64,000 bases of DNA from positions 1 to 64,000 of the forward strand of contig CALVDT010000063.1 in NCBI GenBank assembly GCA_944326385.1, in the 5' to 3' direction. The notes under the pieces were generated by a model. That model saw only the letters and a list, made by a program, of their open reading frames with translations. It searched no databases and had not been told where the DNA came from. Source of the stretch: an uncultured Bacteroidales bacterium. GTDB lineage: Bacteria > Bacteroidota > Bacteroidia > Bacteroidales > UBA932. A program made the position numbers and the translations under genes. Positions 1 through 7,999 of the stretch are shown here, piece after piece; the stretch's first letter is position 1, and the number at the start of each line of letters is the position of its first letter.

Positions 1-90
1 CATTCCGTCCAACTGAAGCTGAACCGCAGACCGAGAGAAAAACTCAATTTTTCAACCCCGAAGGACGAGTTCTTTAAACTTTTGTTGTAA
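1..90 (+). CDS. IS30-family transposase, C-terminal 29 residues only
   Basis: Frame 1 is open from the window edge and ends with TAA at 88-90. The encoded tail contains LNRRPREKLNFSTPKDEFF. This matches the ending typical of IS30-family DDE transposases, where an N-x-RPRK/E-x-LN-x-x-TP-x-E-x-F motif follows the catalytic Glu. The catalytic core lies outside the window, so it cannot be said whether the enzyme is intact. The call rests on this short signature only. A DDE transposase of another rve-domain family is possible but less likely. Confidence 0.65.
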   Translation, partial: HSVQLKLNRRPREKLNFSTPKDEFFKLLL

Positions 91-128
91 TTTTATCCCG
101 TGTTGCACTTGCTCGTTGACTCTGCCCG
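1..128 (+). mobile_element. Right end of an IS30-family insertion sequence (partial)
   Basis: The left edge holds the 3' end of a transposase frame (stop at 88-90), followed by about 40 bases of non-coding sequence. The stretch at 101-119, GTTGCACTTGCTCGTTGAC plus flank, lies where the right inverted repeat of such an element should be. The left end is outside the window, so the repeat cannot be paired here and the boundary is a guess. The ridA promoter starts about 20 bases further on, so the element sits directly upstream of ridA. Confidence 0.6.
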
Positions 129-147
129 CTCGACAAAGTCAAATTTA

Positions 148-180
148 TTTGCCTTTGTTCTCGCTTAATCGCTATATTTG
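148..180 (+). promoter_or_regulatory. ridA promoter (Bacteroidota type)
   Basis: TTTG at 148-151, a 21-base spacer and TATATTTG at 173-180 match the TTTG/TAnnTTTG consensus. Transcription would begin near 184, leaving a leader of about 12 bases before the ATG at 196. The possible TTG start at 178 lies inside the -7 box, which rules it out. Confidence 0.7.
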
Positions 181-195
181 CAGAAAATTTTTGAG

Positions 196-570
196 ATGAA
201 ACAGATTATTGCGACAGAAAATGCACCGAAAGCTGTCGGGCCTTATTCCCAGGCGGTAGAGGTAAACGGCACTGTCTATATTTCAGGCCAGATTCCTGTA
301 ATTCCTGCAGACGGTTCGGTGCCGGTTGGCATAGAGGCCCAGACGCGGCAGTGTCTTGATAATATCGGTGCAATTCTGAAGGAAGCCGGTCTGGCATATT
401 CCAATGTCGTAAAGACAACGGTCCTCCTTGCCGATATTGCGGATTTCAGTGCAATGAATGCTGTATATTCCGGATATTTCACTGCGGAGAAGCCTGCCAG
501 AGCATGTTTCCAGGTGGCTGCTTTGCCTATGGGCGTAATGGTCGAGATTGAGGCAGTAGCAGTCCGGTAA
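196..570 (+). CDS. ridA: RidA family enamine/imine deaminase
   Basis: This 124-residue protein has the full length of the YjgF/YER057c/UK114 family. RidA hydrolyses reactive 2-aminoacrylate-type enamines released by PLP enzymes such as threonine dehydratase, protecting them from damage. Family hallmarks seen are the N-terminal AVGPYSQAV segment, an ISGQIP segment and a C-terminal RACFQVAALP stretch carrying the substrate-binding Arg. ATG 196 is chosen because an upstream TTG at 178 falls inside the promoter box. The gene follows an IS30 end and is 30 bases ahead of a large unknown gene on the same strand, with which it may be co-transcribed. Confidence 0.93.
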   Translation: MKQIIATENAPKAVGPYSQAVEVNGTVYISGQIPVIPADGSVPVGIEAQTRQCLDNIGAILKEAGLAYSNVVKTTVLLADIADFSAMNAVYSGYFTAEKPARACFQVAALPMGVMVEIEAVAVR

Positions 571-600
571 TCATTCCAAAGAATGTTGTCTTGACTGGAA

Positions 601-2886
601 ATGAATAGAAAAACCTTAATCCTGTGTGTGTCGCTGGTCGGTATCTTCATGATAGCGGTCATAGTCTCGCTTGTTTTCCTTTATTCCGGAACCGGTTCAT
701 CTGCATCTTCCATGGCGGAAGACAAGGAATACATGATTCTTGCTGCTGTTCCATCCGATGCAGCTGCAGTCTTCAAGTCCGATGAATTCTCAGGACTGCT
801 GGACTGTGTGGCTGCGGAGGATTCTCCAATGCATTATTTCATGCAGCGCAAACAGGAAAAGGGCGGAATGTACCGGTTCCTTTCCGACATACTTGCGTCA
901 TCGTCACTTTACCGGGGTCTTATGTCCTCGGCAGCAGTTATTTCAGTGCATGACATAGGAGAACTTGTCCCGCTTCTGACCATAGATGCCGGAAAGGCCG
1001 GAGATGATCCGTCGGAAGAGGTGTCGGCCTTGCTTGCAGCGGCTCACGAGGCAGGTCTGGCGGCAGGTTATGAAGATCTGTCTGATGCCTGTCCGGCCGG
1101 CAGTCCGTTAAGACGGAGGTCCATTCTGCTTGTTTCTCCTTCAGACATACTTGTCCAGTCTTCGCTCAGACATCTCAAGGCGGAAGTATCAGTGCTTGAT
1201 GCTGATGGCGTATCCGGTTCTGCCGCCAGAATACGTTCCGGGGATTTCGTGATAGTGACAGATTCCGGTGCGGGAAAAATAGCAGGGGGCTTGCTTTCAT
1301 ACGCTTACCGCGGTTTGAGGGATTTCCCGGGGATGTTCTCTTCAAGCGTAGCTTTCTCCATAGATGCATGTTCTCCGGAAGCGTTCTCCATGACCGGACG
1401 GCTGCCGGAGGATGACAGCCAGGGAGAGATCCCGGACATCTACGGAAAGGTCCGGCCGTCTGTTCCGGAAGTGTCGTCCGTACTGCCTTCATATACTCTT
1501 TCCGCTGCAACTGTCCCTCTTCCTGATGTGTCCGCATATGCTGATGCCTATCTGGATTTTGCTGAGACAAGGGAACTTTCGAGGAATATCAAGGATGCCG
1601 TTTCATCCTTGTCCGCATCAGCAGGCATAGCTCCGGCAGACTGGGCGGAAGCCCTTGAATTGAAGGAAGTCGCAGTCGCATCATTCATGGTTTCAGGGAA
1701 AAAGGAGAAGGTCCTTCTGGCACGTCCGGGAAAGCAGAATCCGCATATCCTGTTCAAAGGGTCCGATGATGCCGGCGCCGGCGATTCCGAAGGAAAGATC
1801 CATGAATACTCCTACCGTGGATTCCTTTCAGCACTTTTCGGGCCGCTGTTTTCTGCGGATGACGAATCATGCTTTACGGTGAAGGAAGGCTGGATGATTG
1901 TCGGCAGCAGGAATGCATTGTCGGAATATGCGAGCGGCAGGGCTCTGGAATATACTCTTTCCGGATATCTGGCTGATGCCGGGATCGAGGATTGTCTTTC
2001 CTGCAGAAATGCATATTTTGCATCATATGTCTCCCTTTCCGAAGACCGGTCATATACTGCATCGTTGTTTTCCACGGATTTCCTCCCTTCCGTCGAGGCA
2101 TCGCTGACGGATATTTCATATGAACCGCTCTTCTGTTCGGTTACTGAGGACAAGTCTGGCCTGGCTGTCAATGTGGATCTTTTCAGAACCATTGTCCTTA
2201 AAAGCCAGGCGCCTACTTTCGAAAGGGATACGGAGGTCAAGATACCTGAAGGCCCGTTCAGGGTGAAGAACTCCGGGACCGGCAAATGGAATCTCTTCTA
2301 TCAGCAGGACAACCTTTACCTTTGTCTTCAGGAAGAAGGCGGCAAAGGCCTCTGGGGAGTGCCTTTCGATGCCCCGATATGCGGTTGTGCGCAGACTCTG
2401 GACTATTATGCGAACGGCAAGCTTCAGATACTCTTCGCATCCGGATCCAAACTGTATCTTATAGACCGCCTCGGGCATTATGTGACCAATTTCCCTGTCG
2501 ATCTCGGCAAACGGATACTGATAGGCCCCGACGTCTATGATTTCTCGGGCAGGAAGAAATATAACGTGATGATCCTTCATACGGACAATACGATAGAGAT
2601 GTACAATCTTCAGGGGCGCAGGCCTCCTCAATGGAAAACCATAACTTCGTCAGAGACCATAAAGGGACTGCCGGAGCGGATAAGAGTGAGCGGCAGCACC
2701 TACTGGGTGGTAAGGACTTCCATACAGACATTGATATTCGGATTCTACGGCGGTGAACCTCTTACTGCCTTCACCGGCGACAGGATGATCCGTCCTGACA
2801 GCAAGATCACACCGCTGGACAACGGCTCTGTCGAGGCTGTATGCTATGACGGGAAACGCCATACCATCAGGATTGTCAAGGAATGA
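601..2886 (+). CDS. Uncharacterised membrane-anchored protein, DUF3352-like
   Basis: A 761-residue protein whose residues 5-29 form one hydrophobic helix, most likely a signal anchor with the rest in the periplasm. The segment after it (AAVPSDAAAVF) resembles the start of DUF3352-type proteins, and residues of roughly 40-520 are rich in Ser, Ala and Asp. From about residue 550 the pattern changes to regularly spaced aromatic strands with SGSKLYLID- and NTIEMYNLQG-like elements, which suggests a beta-propeller or other repeated beta fold. I see no catalytic motif. It lies 30 bases after ridA, and its stop overlaps a possible start of the next gene (ATGA at 2883-2886), so the three genes probably form an operon. 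Function unknown; DUF3352 membership is a tentative reading. Confidence 0.7.
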   Translation: MNRKTLILCVSLVGIFMIAVIVSLVFLYSGTGSSASSMAEDKEYMILAAVPSDAAAVFKSDEFSGLLDCVAAEDSPMHYFMQRKQEKGGMYRFLSDILASSSLYRGLMSSAAVISVHDIGELVPLLTIDAGKAGDDPSEEVSALLAAAHEAGLAAGYEDLSDACPAGSPLRRRSILLVSPSDILVQSSLRHLKAEVSVLDADGVSGSAARIRSGDFVIVTDSGAGKIAGGLLSYAYRGLRDFPGMFSSSVAFSIDACSPEAFSMTGRLPEDDSQGEIPDIYGKVRPSVPEVSSVLPSYTLSAATVPLPDVSAYADAYLDFAETRELSRNIKDAVSSLSASAGIAPADWAEALELKEVAVASFMVSGKKEKVLLARPGKQNPHILFKGSDDAGAGDSEGKIHEYSYRGFLSALFGPLFSADDESCFTVKEGWMIVGSRNALSEYASGRALEYTLSGYLADAGIEDCLSCRNAYFASYVSLSEDRSYTASLFSTDFLPSVEASLTDISYEPLFCSVTEDKSGLAVNVDLFRTIVLKSQAPTFERDTEVKIPEGPFRVKNSGTGKWNLFYQQDNLYLCLQEEGGKGLWGVPFDAPICGCAQTLDYYANGKLQILFASGSKLYLIDRLGHYVTNFPVDLGKRILIGPDVYDFSGRKKYNVMILHTDNTIEMYNLQGRRPPQWKTITSSETIKGLPERIRVSGSTYWVVRTSIQTLIFGFYGGEPLTAFTGDRMIRPDSKITPLDNGSVEAVCYDGKRHTIRIVKE

Positions 2887-2918
2887 TAAAAGATTGCACA
2901 CAAATAAAACTTATTGAA

Positions 2919-4577
2919 ATGATTGAATTCAAATCCGTAAACAAACTTTACGAGCAGAGTTTCAGGGAGAACTGGGACCGTCCTGCGTTATCCAACTATC
3001 AGGGAGTCACTCTGCATTACCGCGATGTGGCACGACGTATAGCCAAGATGCATATCATGTATGAGCGTTGCGGGCTGAAGAAAGGTGACAAGGTCGCCAT
3101 CTGCTCCCGTAATCAGGCCAACTGGGGAGTCTCCTTCCTTTCTGCCCTTACATATGGTGCCGTTCCTGTCCCTATCCTTCATGAATTCAAGGCAGGGAAC
3201 ATCCATCATCTTGTAAACCATTCGGAAGCCAAGATCCTTTTCGTGGACGATGTCGTGTGGGAAGGTCTGACAGAGACGGAGATGCCGTCACTTGTCGCAA
3301 TAGTACAGATCAGCACATTCTCGTTCCTTTACACGAAGAATGATGACATAAAGGTCATCCGCGAGCATCTTAACGAATATTTCGGTCAGAAATACCCGAG
3401 GAACTTCACCCCGGAGAGCATAAACTATTACGAGGATTCGGCGGATGAACTCGCCCTGATCAATTATACTTCCGGTACTTCCGGGTTTTCAAAAGGAGTG
3501 ATGATCCCTTACAGGGCATTGTATTCCAATATCATGTTTGCCAAAGGGGTGCTTCCGATGGTAAACGAGACATCAAACGTAGTGGCCATGCTGCCTTCCG
3601 CGCACATGTACGGAATGATGTTCGAACTTCTGTTCGAGCTTACGGTCGGGACTCACGTGCATTTCCTCACCAGGGTGCCCAGCCCGAAGATAATCATGCA
3701 GGCTCTTGCGGAAGTGAAGCCGGACATCGTTATTGCCGTTCCTCTGATCATAGAGAAGGTCTACAAGTCAAAACTGAAGCCGCTTCTCGACAAGGCCGGA
3801 ATCAGGTTCCTCTCGCATGTCCCTGGACTGAATCAGATGCTCATGAAGAAGATCCGTACGGAGCTGGTTGCAGCATTCGGCGGTCAGTTCGAGGAGGTCA
3901 TAATCGGCGGAGCCGCTTTCAACAAGGAGGTGGAGTCCTTCTTCAAGAAGATAAACTTCCCGTTTACAGTCGGCTATGGCATGACAGAGTGCGCTCCTAT
4001 CATCTCCTACGATGACTGGAAGACAAACAGGGAATTCTCCTGCGGGAAGACTGCTCCGAACATGGAGATAAAGATCGATTCCCCGGATCCTGAGACTGTT
4101 CCCGGGGAGGTGCTCGTGAAGGGTATGAATGTCTTCCTCGGCTATTACAAGAATGACGAGGCCACCCAGGCAGCCTTTACCAAGGACGGATGGTTCCATA
4201 CGGGAGATATGGGCGTCATGGACAAGGACGGTTATCTGTATCTGCGCGGACGTTCCAAGTGCATGATTCTCGGCCCGTCCGGACAGAATATCTATCCGGA
4301 GGAGATAGAGTGCGTGCTGAACAACATGCATTATGTCGTGGATTCTCTTGTCATAGAGGATCACGGTGGTCTTACAGCCCTGATCTATCCGGATTTCCAT
4401 CAGGCAGAGACGGATGGTCTGGACAAGGATGCGCTGGTGCATGATCTTAACACGTCTCTTGCGGTAGTGAACAAGGAACTCCCGAATTACGCCCGCATAG
4501 CCAAGATCGAGGTGATGCCGGAGGATTTCGAACGGACACCGAAGAGAAGTATCAAGAGATATCTTTATCAGAGATAG
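2919..4577 (+). CDS. AMP-dependent acyl-CoA synthetase/ligase
   Basis: A 552-residue adenylate-forming enzyme that would activate a carboxylic acid, probably a fatty acid, as an acyl-adenylate and then a thioester. The ATP-binding loop TSGTSGFSKG is at about residues 184-193. GYGMTECAP (A5 motif), TGDMG (A7) and a GRSKCMILGPSGQNIYPEEI hinge region (A8) follow in the right order. ATG 2919 gives an N-terminus (KSVNKLYEQSF) matching the common start of this family. ATG 2883 overlaps the previous stop as ATGA and would add 12 residues, so it remains possible. No membrane segment is seen. Substrate cannot be decided; Bacteroidota long-chain acyl-CoA synthetases are the closest type. dCMP deaminase follows after six bases. 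Confidence 0.88.
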   Translation: MIEFKSVNKLYEQSFRENWDRPALSNYQGVTLHYRDVARRIAKMHIMYERCGLKKGDKVAICSRNQANWGVSFLSALTYGAVPVPILHEFKAGNIHHLVNHSEAKILFVDDVVWEGLTETEMPSLVAIVQISTFSFLYTKNDDIKVIREHLNEYFGQKYPRNFTPESINYYEDSADELALINYTSGTSGFSKGVMIPYRALYSNIMFAKGVLPMVNETSNVVAMLPSAHMYGMMFELLFELTVGTHVHFLTRVPSPKIIMQALAEVKPDIVIAVPLIIEKVYKSKLKPLLDKAGIRFLSHVPGLNQMLMKKIRTELVAAFGGQFEEVIIGGAAFNKEVESFFKKINFPFTVGYGMTECAPIISYDDWKTNREFSCGKTAPNMEIKIDSPDPETVPGEVLVKGMNVFLGYYKNDEATQAAFTKDGWFHTGDMGVMDKDGYLYLRGRSKCMILGPSGQNIYPEEIECVLNNMHYVVDSLVIEDHGGLTALIYPDFHQAETDGLDKDALVHDLNTSLAVVNKELPNYARIAKIEVMPEDFERTPKRSIKRYLYQR

Positions 4578-4583
4578 TGTAGG

Positions 4584-4988
4584 ATGGAGAAGTTTGATCA
4601 CAGTTATCTGCAGATGGCATCGATATGGGCGCAGAACTCGTATTGCAAGCGCCGCCAGGTCGGTGCCCTGCTTGTAAAGGACAGGATGATAATCTCGGAC
4701 GGATACAACGGCACTCCGTCCGGCTTCGAGAATATCTGTGAAGACGAGAACGGCATTACGAAACCGTACGTGCTGCATGCCGAGGCCAATGCCATAACAA
4801 AAGTGGCGAAGTCGGGGAACAGCAGCCAGGGGGCGACCCTCTATGTGACAGCTTCTCCATGCCTTGAATGTGCAAAACTGATAATTCAGGCCGGAATCAG
4901 ACGTGTGGTATACAGGGATGAGTACCGGCTTACAGACGGGGTGGATCTGCTGCGTAAGGCAGGGATCGAGGTCGAAAAGGTAGACTGA
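4584..4988 (+). CDS. Deoxycytidylate (dCMP) deaminase
   Basis: A 134-residue zinc cytidine/dCMP deaminase that converts dCMP to dUMP and so feeds thymidylate synthesis. The zinc site is complete: HAEAN at residues 65-69 supplies a His and the catalytic Glu, and PCLEC at 92-96 supplies two Cys. NGTPSGF at about 42-48 is the dNMP-binding segment typical of ComEB/dCMP deaminases. It starts six bases after the acyl-CoA synthetase and ends 60 bases before the S41 protease, so it is probably part of the same transcript. Length agrees with the usual 130-150 residues in Bacteroidota. Confidence 0.92.
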   Translation: MEKFDHSYLQMASIWAQNSYCKRRQVGALLVKDRMIISDGYNGTPSGFENICEDENGITKPYVLHAEANAITKVAKSGNSSQGATLYVTASPCLECAKLIIQAGIRRVVYRDEYRLTDGVDLLRKAGIEVEKVD

Positions 4989-5048
4989 CCAGCCTTCGTC
5001 GGACAGACGTGAGGCCGGAGGATTCGTGGAACTGATATCGGACTGGAA

Positions 5049-6629
5049 ATGAAGAACAGGTCTTATACTCTAATGACTGCGCTGCTCGGCGTGGTTCTCG
5101 GTGTACTTGCGACAATGGTGGTCGTGAAGCTGACTGACAGCAGGAAGAAATTCGACGGGGACTACAACCGTTGGAGAAAGCTGAATCTCATCCTGCAGGA
5201 AGTGGAAAGGAATTATGTCGATACCATTGACATGAAGGCAATGACAGATGCAGCTGTCGTGGCTGCATTGGCAGAGCTGGACCCCCATACTGTCTATCTG
5301 CCGCCTGTCAAGCTGGAGGAATCGGAAACGGAACTGGCCGGCAATTTCGAAGGAATCGGTATCCAGTTCAATGTCCCTAATGACACCGCGATTGTCCTCA
5401 GCGTCATCCCCGGTGGCCCGTCGGAGAAGGCCGGGCTTCTGCAGGGCGACAGGATCCTTAAGGTGGATACTTCCGTGATTGCGGGAAACAGGACGCCTCA
5501 GGACAGCATGGTAGCCAGGATGAAAGGTCCGGCAGGGACTAAAGTCAGGATCACCGTAAGGAGGGACGGGACCGAAATCCCGTTCGAGATCACTCGAGGT
5601 ACAATTCCTGTACACTGTGTCGATGCCGCTTTCATGATCAATGACACTACAGGATATATCCGCTTGTCAAAATTCACAAGGACAACTTATCTTGAATTTT
5701 CATCCGCTGCGGAAAAGCTGCTCTCCTCAGGCATGAAACGTCTGATATTCGATCTCAGGGACAATACCGGAGGTTATTTTGACCAGGCTTTCCTTGTATG
5801 CAATGAATTTCTCGCCGAAGGGGATCCTGTCGTGTATATGGAGGGGCTGCACAGGCGCAGGCAGGATTTCGAGGCCGACGGCAATGGCCGGCTGAAGGAT
5901 GTCGGACTGATTGTCCTGATAAACGAGTCTTCGGCGTCTTCCAGCGAAATATTTGCCGGTGCGATGCAGGATAATGACCGGGGAGTGATAGTGGGCCGCC
6001 GTTCTTTCGGGAAGGGGCTCGTACAGGAACCTCTGAATTTCACCGACGGTTCAGGAATCAGGCTCACTGTCTCACGATTCTATACTCCTTCCGGGAGATG
6101 CATACAGAAACCGTATTCCGATGATTATGCCTACGATATATACGAGCGTTTCGCCCATGGCGAGATGACGGATGCGGACAGCATCAAGGTGGACAAATCG
6201 CAGGAGTACCATACAAGGGACGGCCGGACAGTCTACGGGGGAGGTGGAATCGTGCCGGATGTTTTCGTCCCGCTGGACACTACGAAGGCAAGCCGCTTCT
6301 TCATAAATTCAAACAAGAAGGCACTTCCGGTGAGATTTGCTTCCGCCATGGCGGACAGATACCGCAGGACTCTTTCCTCGATAGACGATTTCGGCTCTCT
6401 GGAAAGATATCTCGATGCTTTGGATCTGAAGGCAAAGTTCCTGGATTATGCTGAAAAAGAAGGCGTGGTCATGAGACCGTCGGAAGAACCAGAATTCGAT
6501 ACATACATGATGCCGCAGATAAAGGCTCTGGTCGGCCGCTATTCCAAACTTGAGGATGAGGCATTCTACAGATTCTATCTGGAGATAGACGAGACCATTC
6601 AGAAGGCGCTGGAGACTACTGGGCTATGA
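5049..6629 (+). CDS. ctpA: S41 family C-terminal processing protease (CtpA/Prc type)
   Basis: A 526-residue envelope protease. Residues 7-27 form a signal anchor, so the enzyme should act in the periplasm. Next comes a PDZ domain (about 85-175, with GIGIQF and GLLQGDRILKV segments) that recruits C-terminal tails of substrates. The S41 core follows: SSASSSEIF near residue 295 holds the nucleophilic Ser and GRRSFGKG near 318 the Lys of the Ser/Lys dyad. The tail beyond about 430 is a helical extension common in Bacteroidota homologues. It ends in a 14-base convergent overlap with the TonB-C-like gene on the other strand. Targets are unknown. Confidence 0.92.
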   Translation: MKNRSYTLMTALLGVVLGVLATMVVVKLTDSRKKFDGDYNRWRKLNLILQEVERNYVDTIDMKAMTDAAVVAALAELDPHTVYLPPVKLEESETELAGNFEGIGIQFNVPNDTAIVLSVIPGGPSEKAGLLQGDRILKVDTSVIAGNRTPQDSMVARMKGPAGTKVRITVRRDGTEIPFEITRGTIPVHCVDAAFMINDTTGYIRLSKFTRTTYLEFSSAAEKLLSSGMKRLIFDLRDNTGGYFDQAFLVCNEFLAEGDPVVYMEGLHRRRQDFEADGNGRLKDVGLIVLINESSASSSEIFAGAMQDNDRGVIVGRRSFGKGLVQEPLNFTDGSGIRLTVSRFYTPSGRCIQKPYSDDYAYDIYERFAHGEMTDADSIKVDKSQEYHTRDGRTVYGGGGIVPDVFVPLDTTKASRFFINSNKKALPVRFASAMADRYRRTLSSIDDFGSLERYLDALDLKAKFLDYAEKEGVVMRPSEEPEFDTYMMPQIKALVGRYSKLEDEAFYRFYLEIDETIQKALETTGL

Positions 6630-7353
6630 AACGGTAGACTATTTCTCCGTACTGCTTCTCAGGGGCTGTCCCGGATGCCGTGAATCGCGACAGACGGGCA
6701 GCCCTTTTTGCATAGTCGCGCAGACATCTGTCAGCGGATGAGACTTCTTCCACGATTTTGACATCATTGACTCTACCTGACCGGTTTACGCATATCCTGA
6801 CTGTTACATCACCGCCCCCGGGGCATCTGTATGCCGGTATCGATAAAGTCAGTGCCTTACGTCCATCCAGCGAATATGACACGACAGCCGGCCCTTTGTA
6901 TACCTCAGTGCGGCTTTCATCCTGTTTTGCTTCGTTTTCAGTCAATGCAGCGAAATCGTCCTCATTCCCGTTTTCTTCCGCAAATGCTCCGCTCCTGAGT
7001 TCCTCATCCAGCCGTGCTGCATCCCTGTACAGCTGGCTTGCATCAGTGTTCCTGTCGTCTTTCAGCGGTGCAGTCCCGGCATCTACAGCTACATTGCGGA
7101 TCATTTCACTGTTTCCCGTACCTGTCTGAGGGGCTGCCGCCAGAAGATCGTCCAGCCTGTCGCTTATGCTTTCCTTGAATTCTGCTTCCCTGGCCTCCAT
7201 TTCCTTTTGTTCCATGTCGGAGAAGTCCAGCAGATAGGAGAATTCACCTTTTACGGATGTGCCGATCTGGGATATGAGCAATACGATAAGTACCGCGAGA
7301 TGTATTATCGCGGTAAGGTATAATCCTGATTTGTCTTCTTTCGAGAATTTCAC
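6616..7353 (-). CDS. TonB C-terminal-like envelope protein
   Basis: A 245-residue protein with a short cytoplasmic N-terminus, one membrane helix at about residues 11-29 and a long charged linker with a coiled-coil-like stretch (about 45-75). A C-terminal domain from about 160 resembles TonB-C, with VTVRICVNRSGRVNDVKIVE as the most telling segment. The start is GTG at 7353, giving a four-base GTGA overlap with the udk stop; no ATG upstream of the membrane helix is available. TonB proteins transmit energy from ExbB/ExbD to outer-membrane receptors, but no proline-rich linker is seen, so it may be a TonB-like scaffold rather than a working energy transducer. An exbB/exbD operon lies 3.5 kb upstream. 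Confidence 0.75.
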   Translation of the reverse strand: MKFSKEDKSGLYLTAIIHLAVLIVLLISQIGTSVKGEFSYLLDFSDMEQKEMEAREAEFKESISDRLDDLLAAAPQTGTGNSEMIRNVAVDAGTAPLKDDRNTDASQLYRDAARLDEELRSGAFAEENGNEDDFAALTENEAKQDESRTEVYKGPAVVSYSLDGRKALTLSIPAYRCPGGGDVTVRICVNRSGRVNDVKIVEEVSSADRCLRDYAKRAARLSRFTASGTAPEKQYGEIVYRFIAQ

Positions 7354-7985
7354 TGTGCTGACTCTTCCTTGTCCTTGCGGTGCAGTGCTTTTTCTATTGT
7401 CGCCGATATCATGTCTATCGCTACCTTGTTATGGCCGCCTTGAGGGATGATTATGTCGGCATACCTTTTACTCGGCTCTATGAACTGCAGATACATGGGC
7501 TTGACCGTCTTCGAGTATCTCTGGATCACCGTCTCCACTGTCTTTCCTCTTTCCAGGATGTCTCTGGCCATTACCCTCATCAGCCTGTCATCATCATCGG
7601 CATCCACGAAAATCTTGATATCCATCTGATCCCGCAGTTCTGCACAGGTGAAGATCAGTATCCCTTCTATGATGATGACCTCCGCCGGATATACAGGCAC
7701 GGTCTCTGTCCTGGATCTCGAACAGGTGAGATAGGAATACACCGGCTCTTCGATTTTCTGTCCGCTTTTCAGAGCGCGCAGGTGCTCATTCAGCAGTTTG
7801 AAGTCTATTGAATCCGGATGGTCGAAATTGACTTTCTGACGTTCCTCAAGAGGCAGGTGGCTTGAATCCTTGTAGTACGAGTCCTGGGGAATGACCACGA
7901 CATTTTCTTTCAGCTTCCTCGTGATGGCCTGAACTACAGTGGTTTTTCCCGATCCGGATCCTCCGGCTATCCCTATGACAAGCAT
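7350..7985 (-). CDS. udk: Uridine kinase
   Basis: A 211-residue P-loop kinase that phosphorylates uridine (and cytidine) with ATP or GTP for pyrimidine salvage. The Walker A motif GIAGGSGSGKT is at residues 5-15. DSYYKD (substrate-binding Asp region), NFDHPDSIDF and a lid region with RRD-like residues (MARDILERGK) follow as in the Udk/PRK family. Length is usual for bacterial Udk. The gene is translationally coupled to the downstream TonB-C-like gene through a four-base overlap, and asnS lies 14 bases upstream, so asnS, udk and the TonB-C-like gene may share a transcript. Confidence 0.95.
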   Translation of the reverse strand: MLVIGIAGGSGSGKTTVVQAITRKLKENVVVIPQDSYYKDSSHLPLEERQKVNFDHPDSIDFKLLNEHLRALKSGQKIEEPVYSYLTCSRSRTETVPVYPAEVIIIEGILIFTCAELRDQMDIKIFVDADDDDRLMRVMARDILERGKTVETVIQRYSKTVKPMYLQFIEPSKRYADIIIPQGGHNKVAIDMISATIEKALHRKDKEESAQ

Positions 7986-7999
7986 TGCTACAGTCTTTA

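Noticed and set aside
178..195. TTG start for ridA six codons upstream
   Set aside because: It lies within the -7 promoter box and lacks family support; ATG 196 is better.
3768..4778. Long minus-strand frame opposite the acyl-CoA synthetase and dCMP deaminase genes
   Set aside because: Both plus-strand genes are well supported; the opposite frame is a coding-bias shadow.
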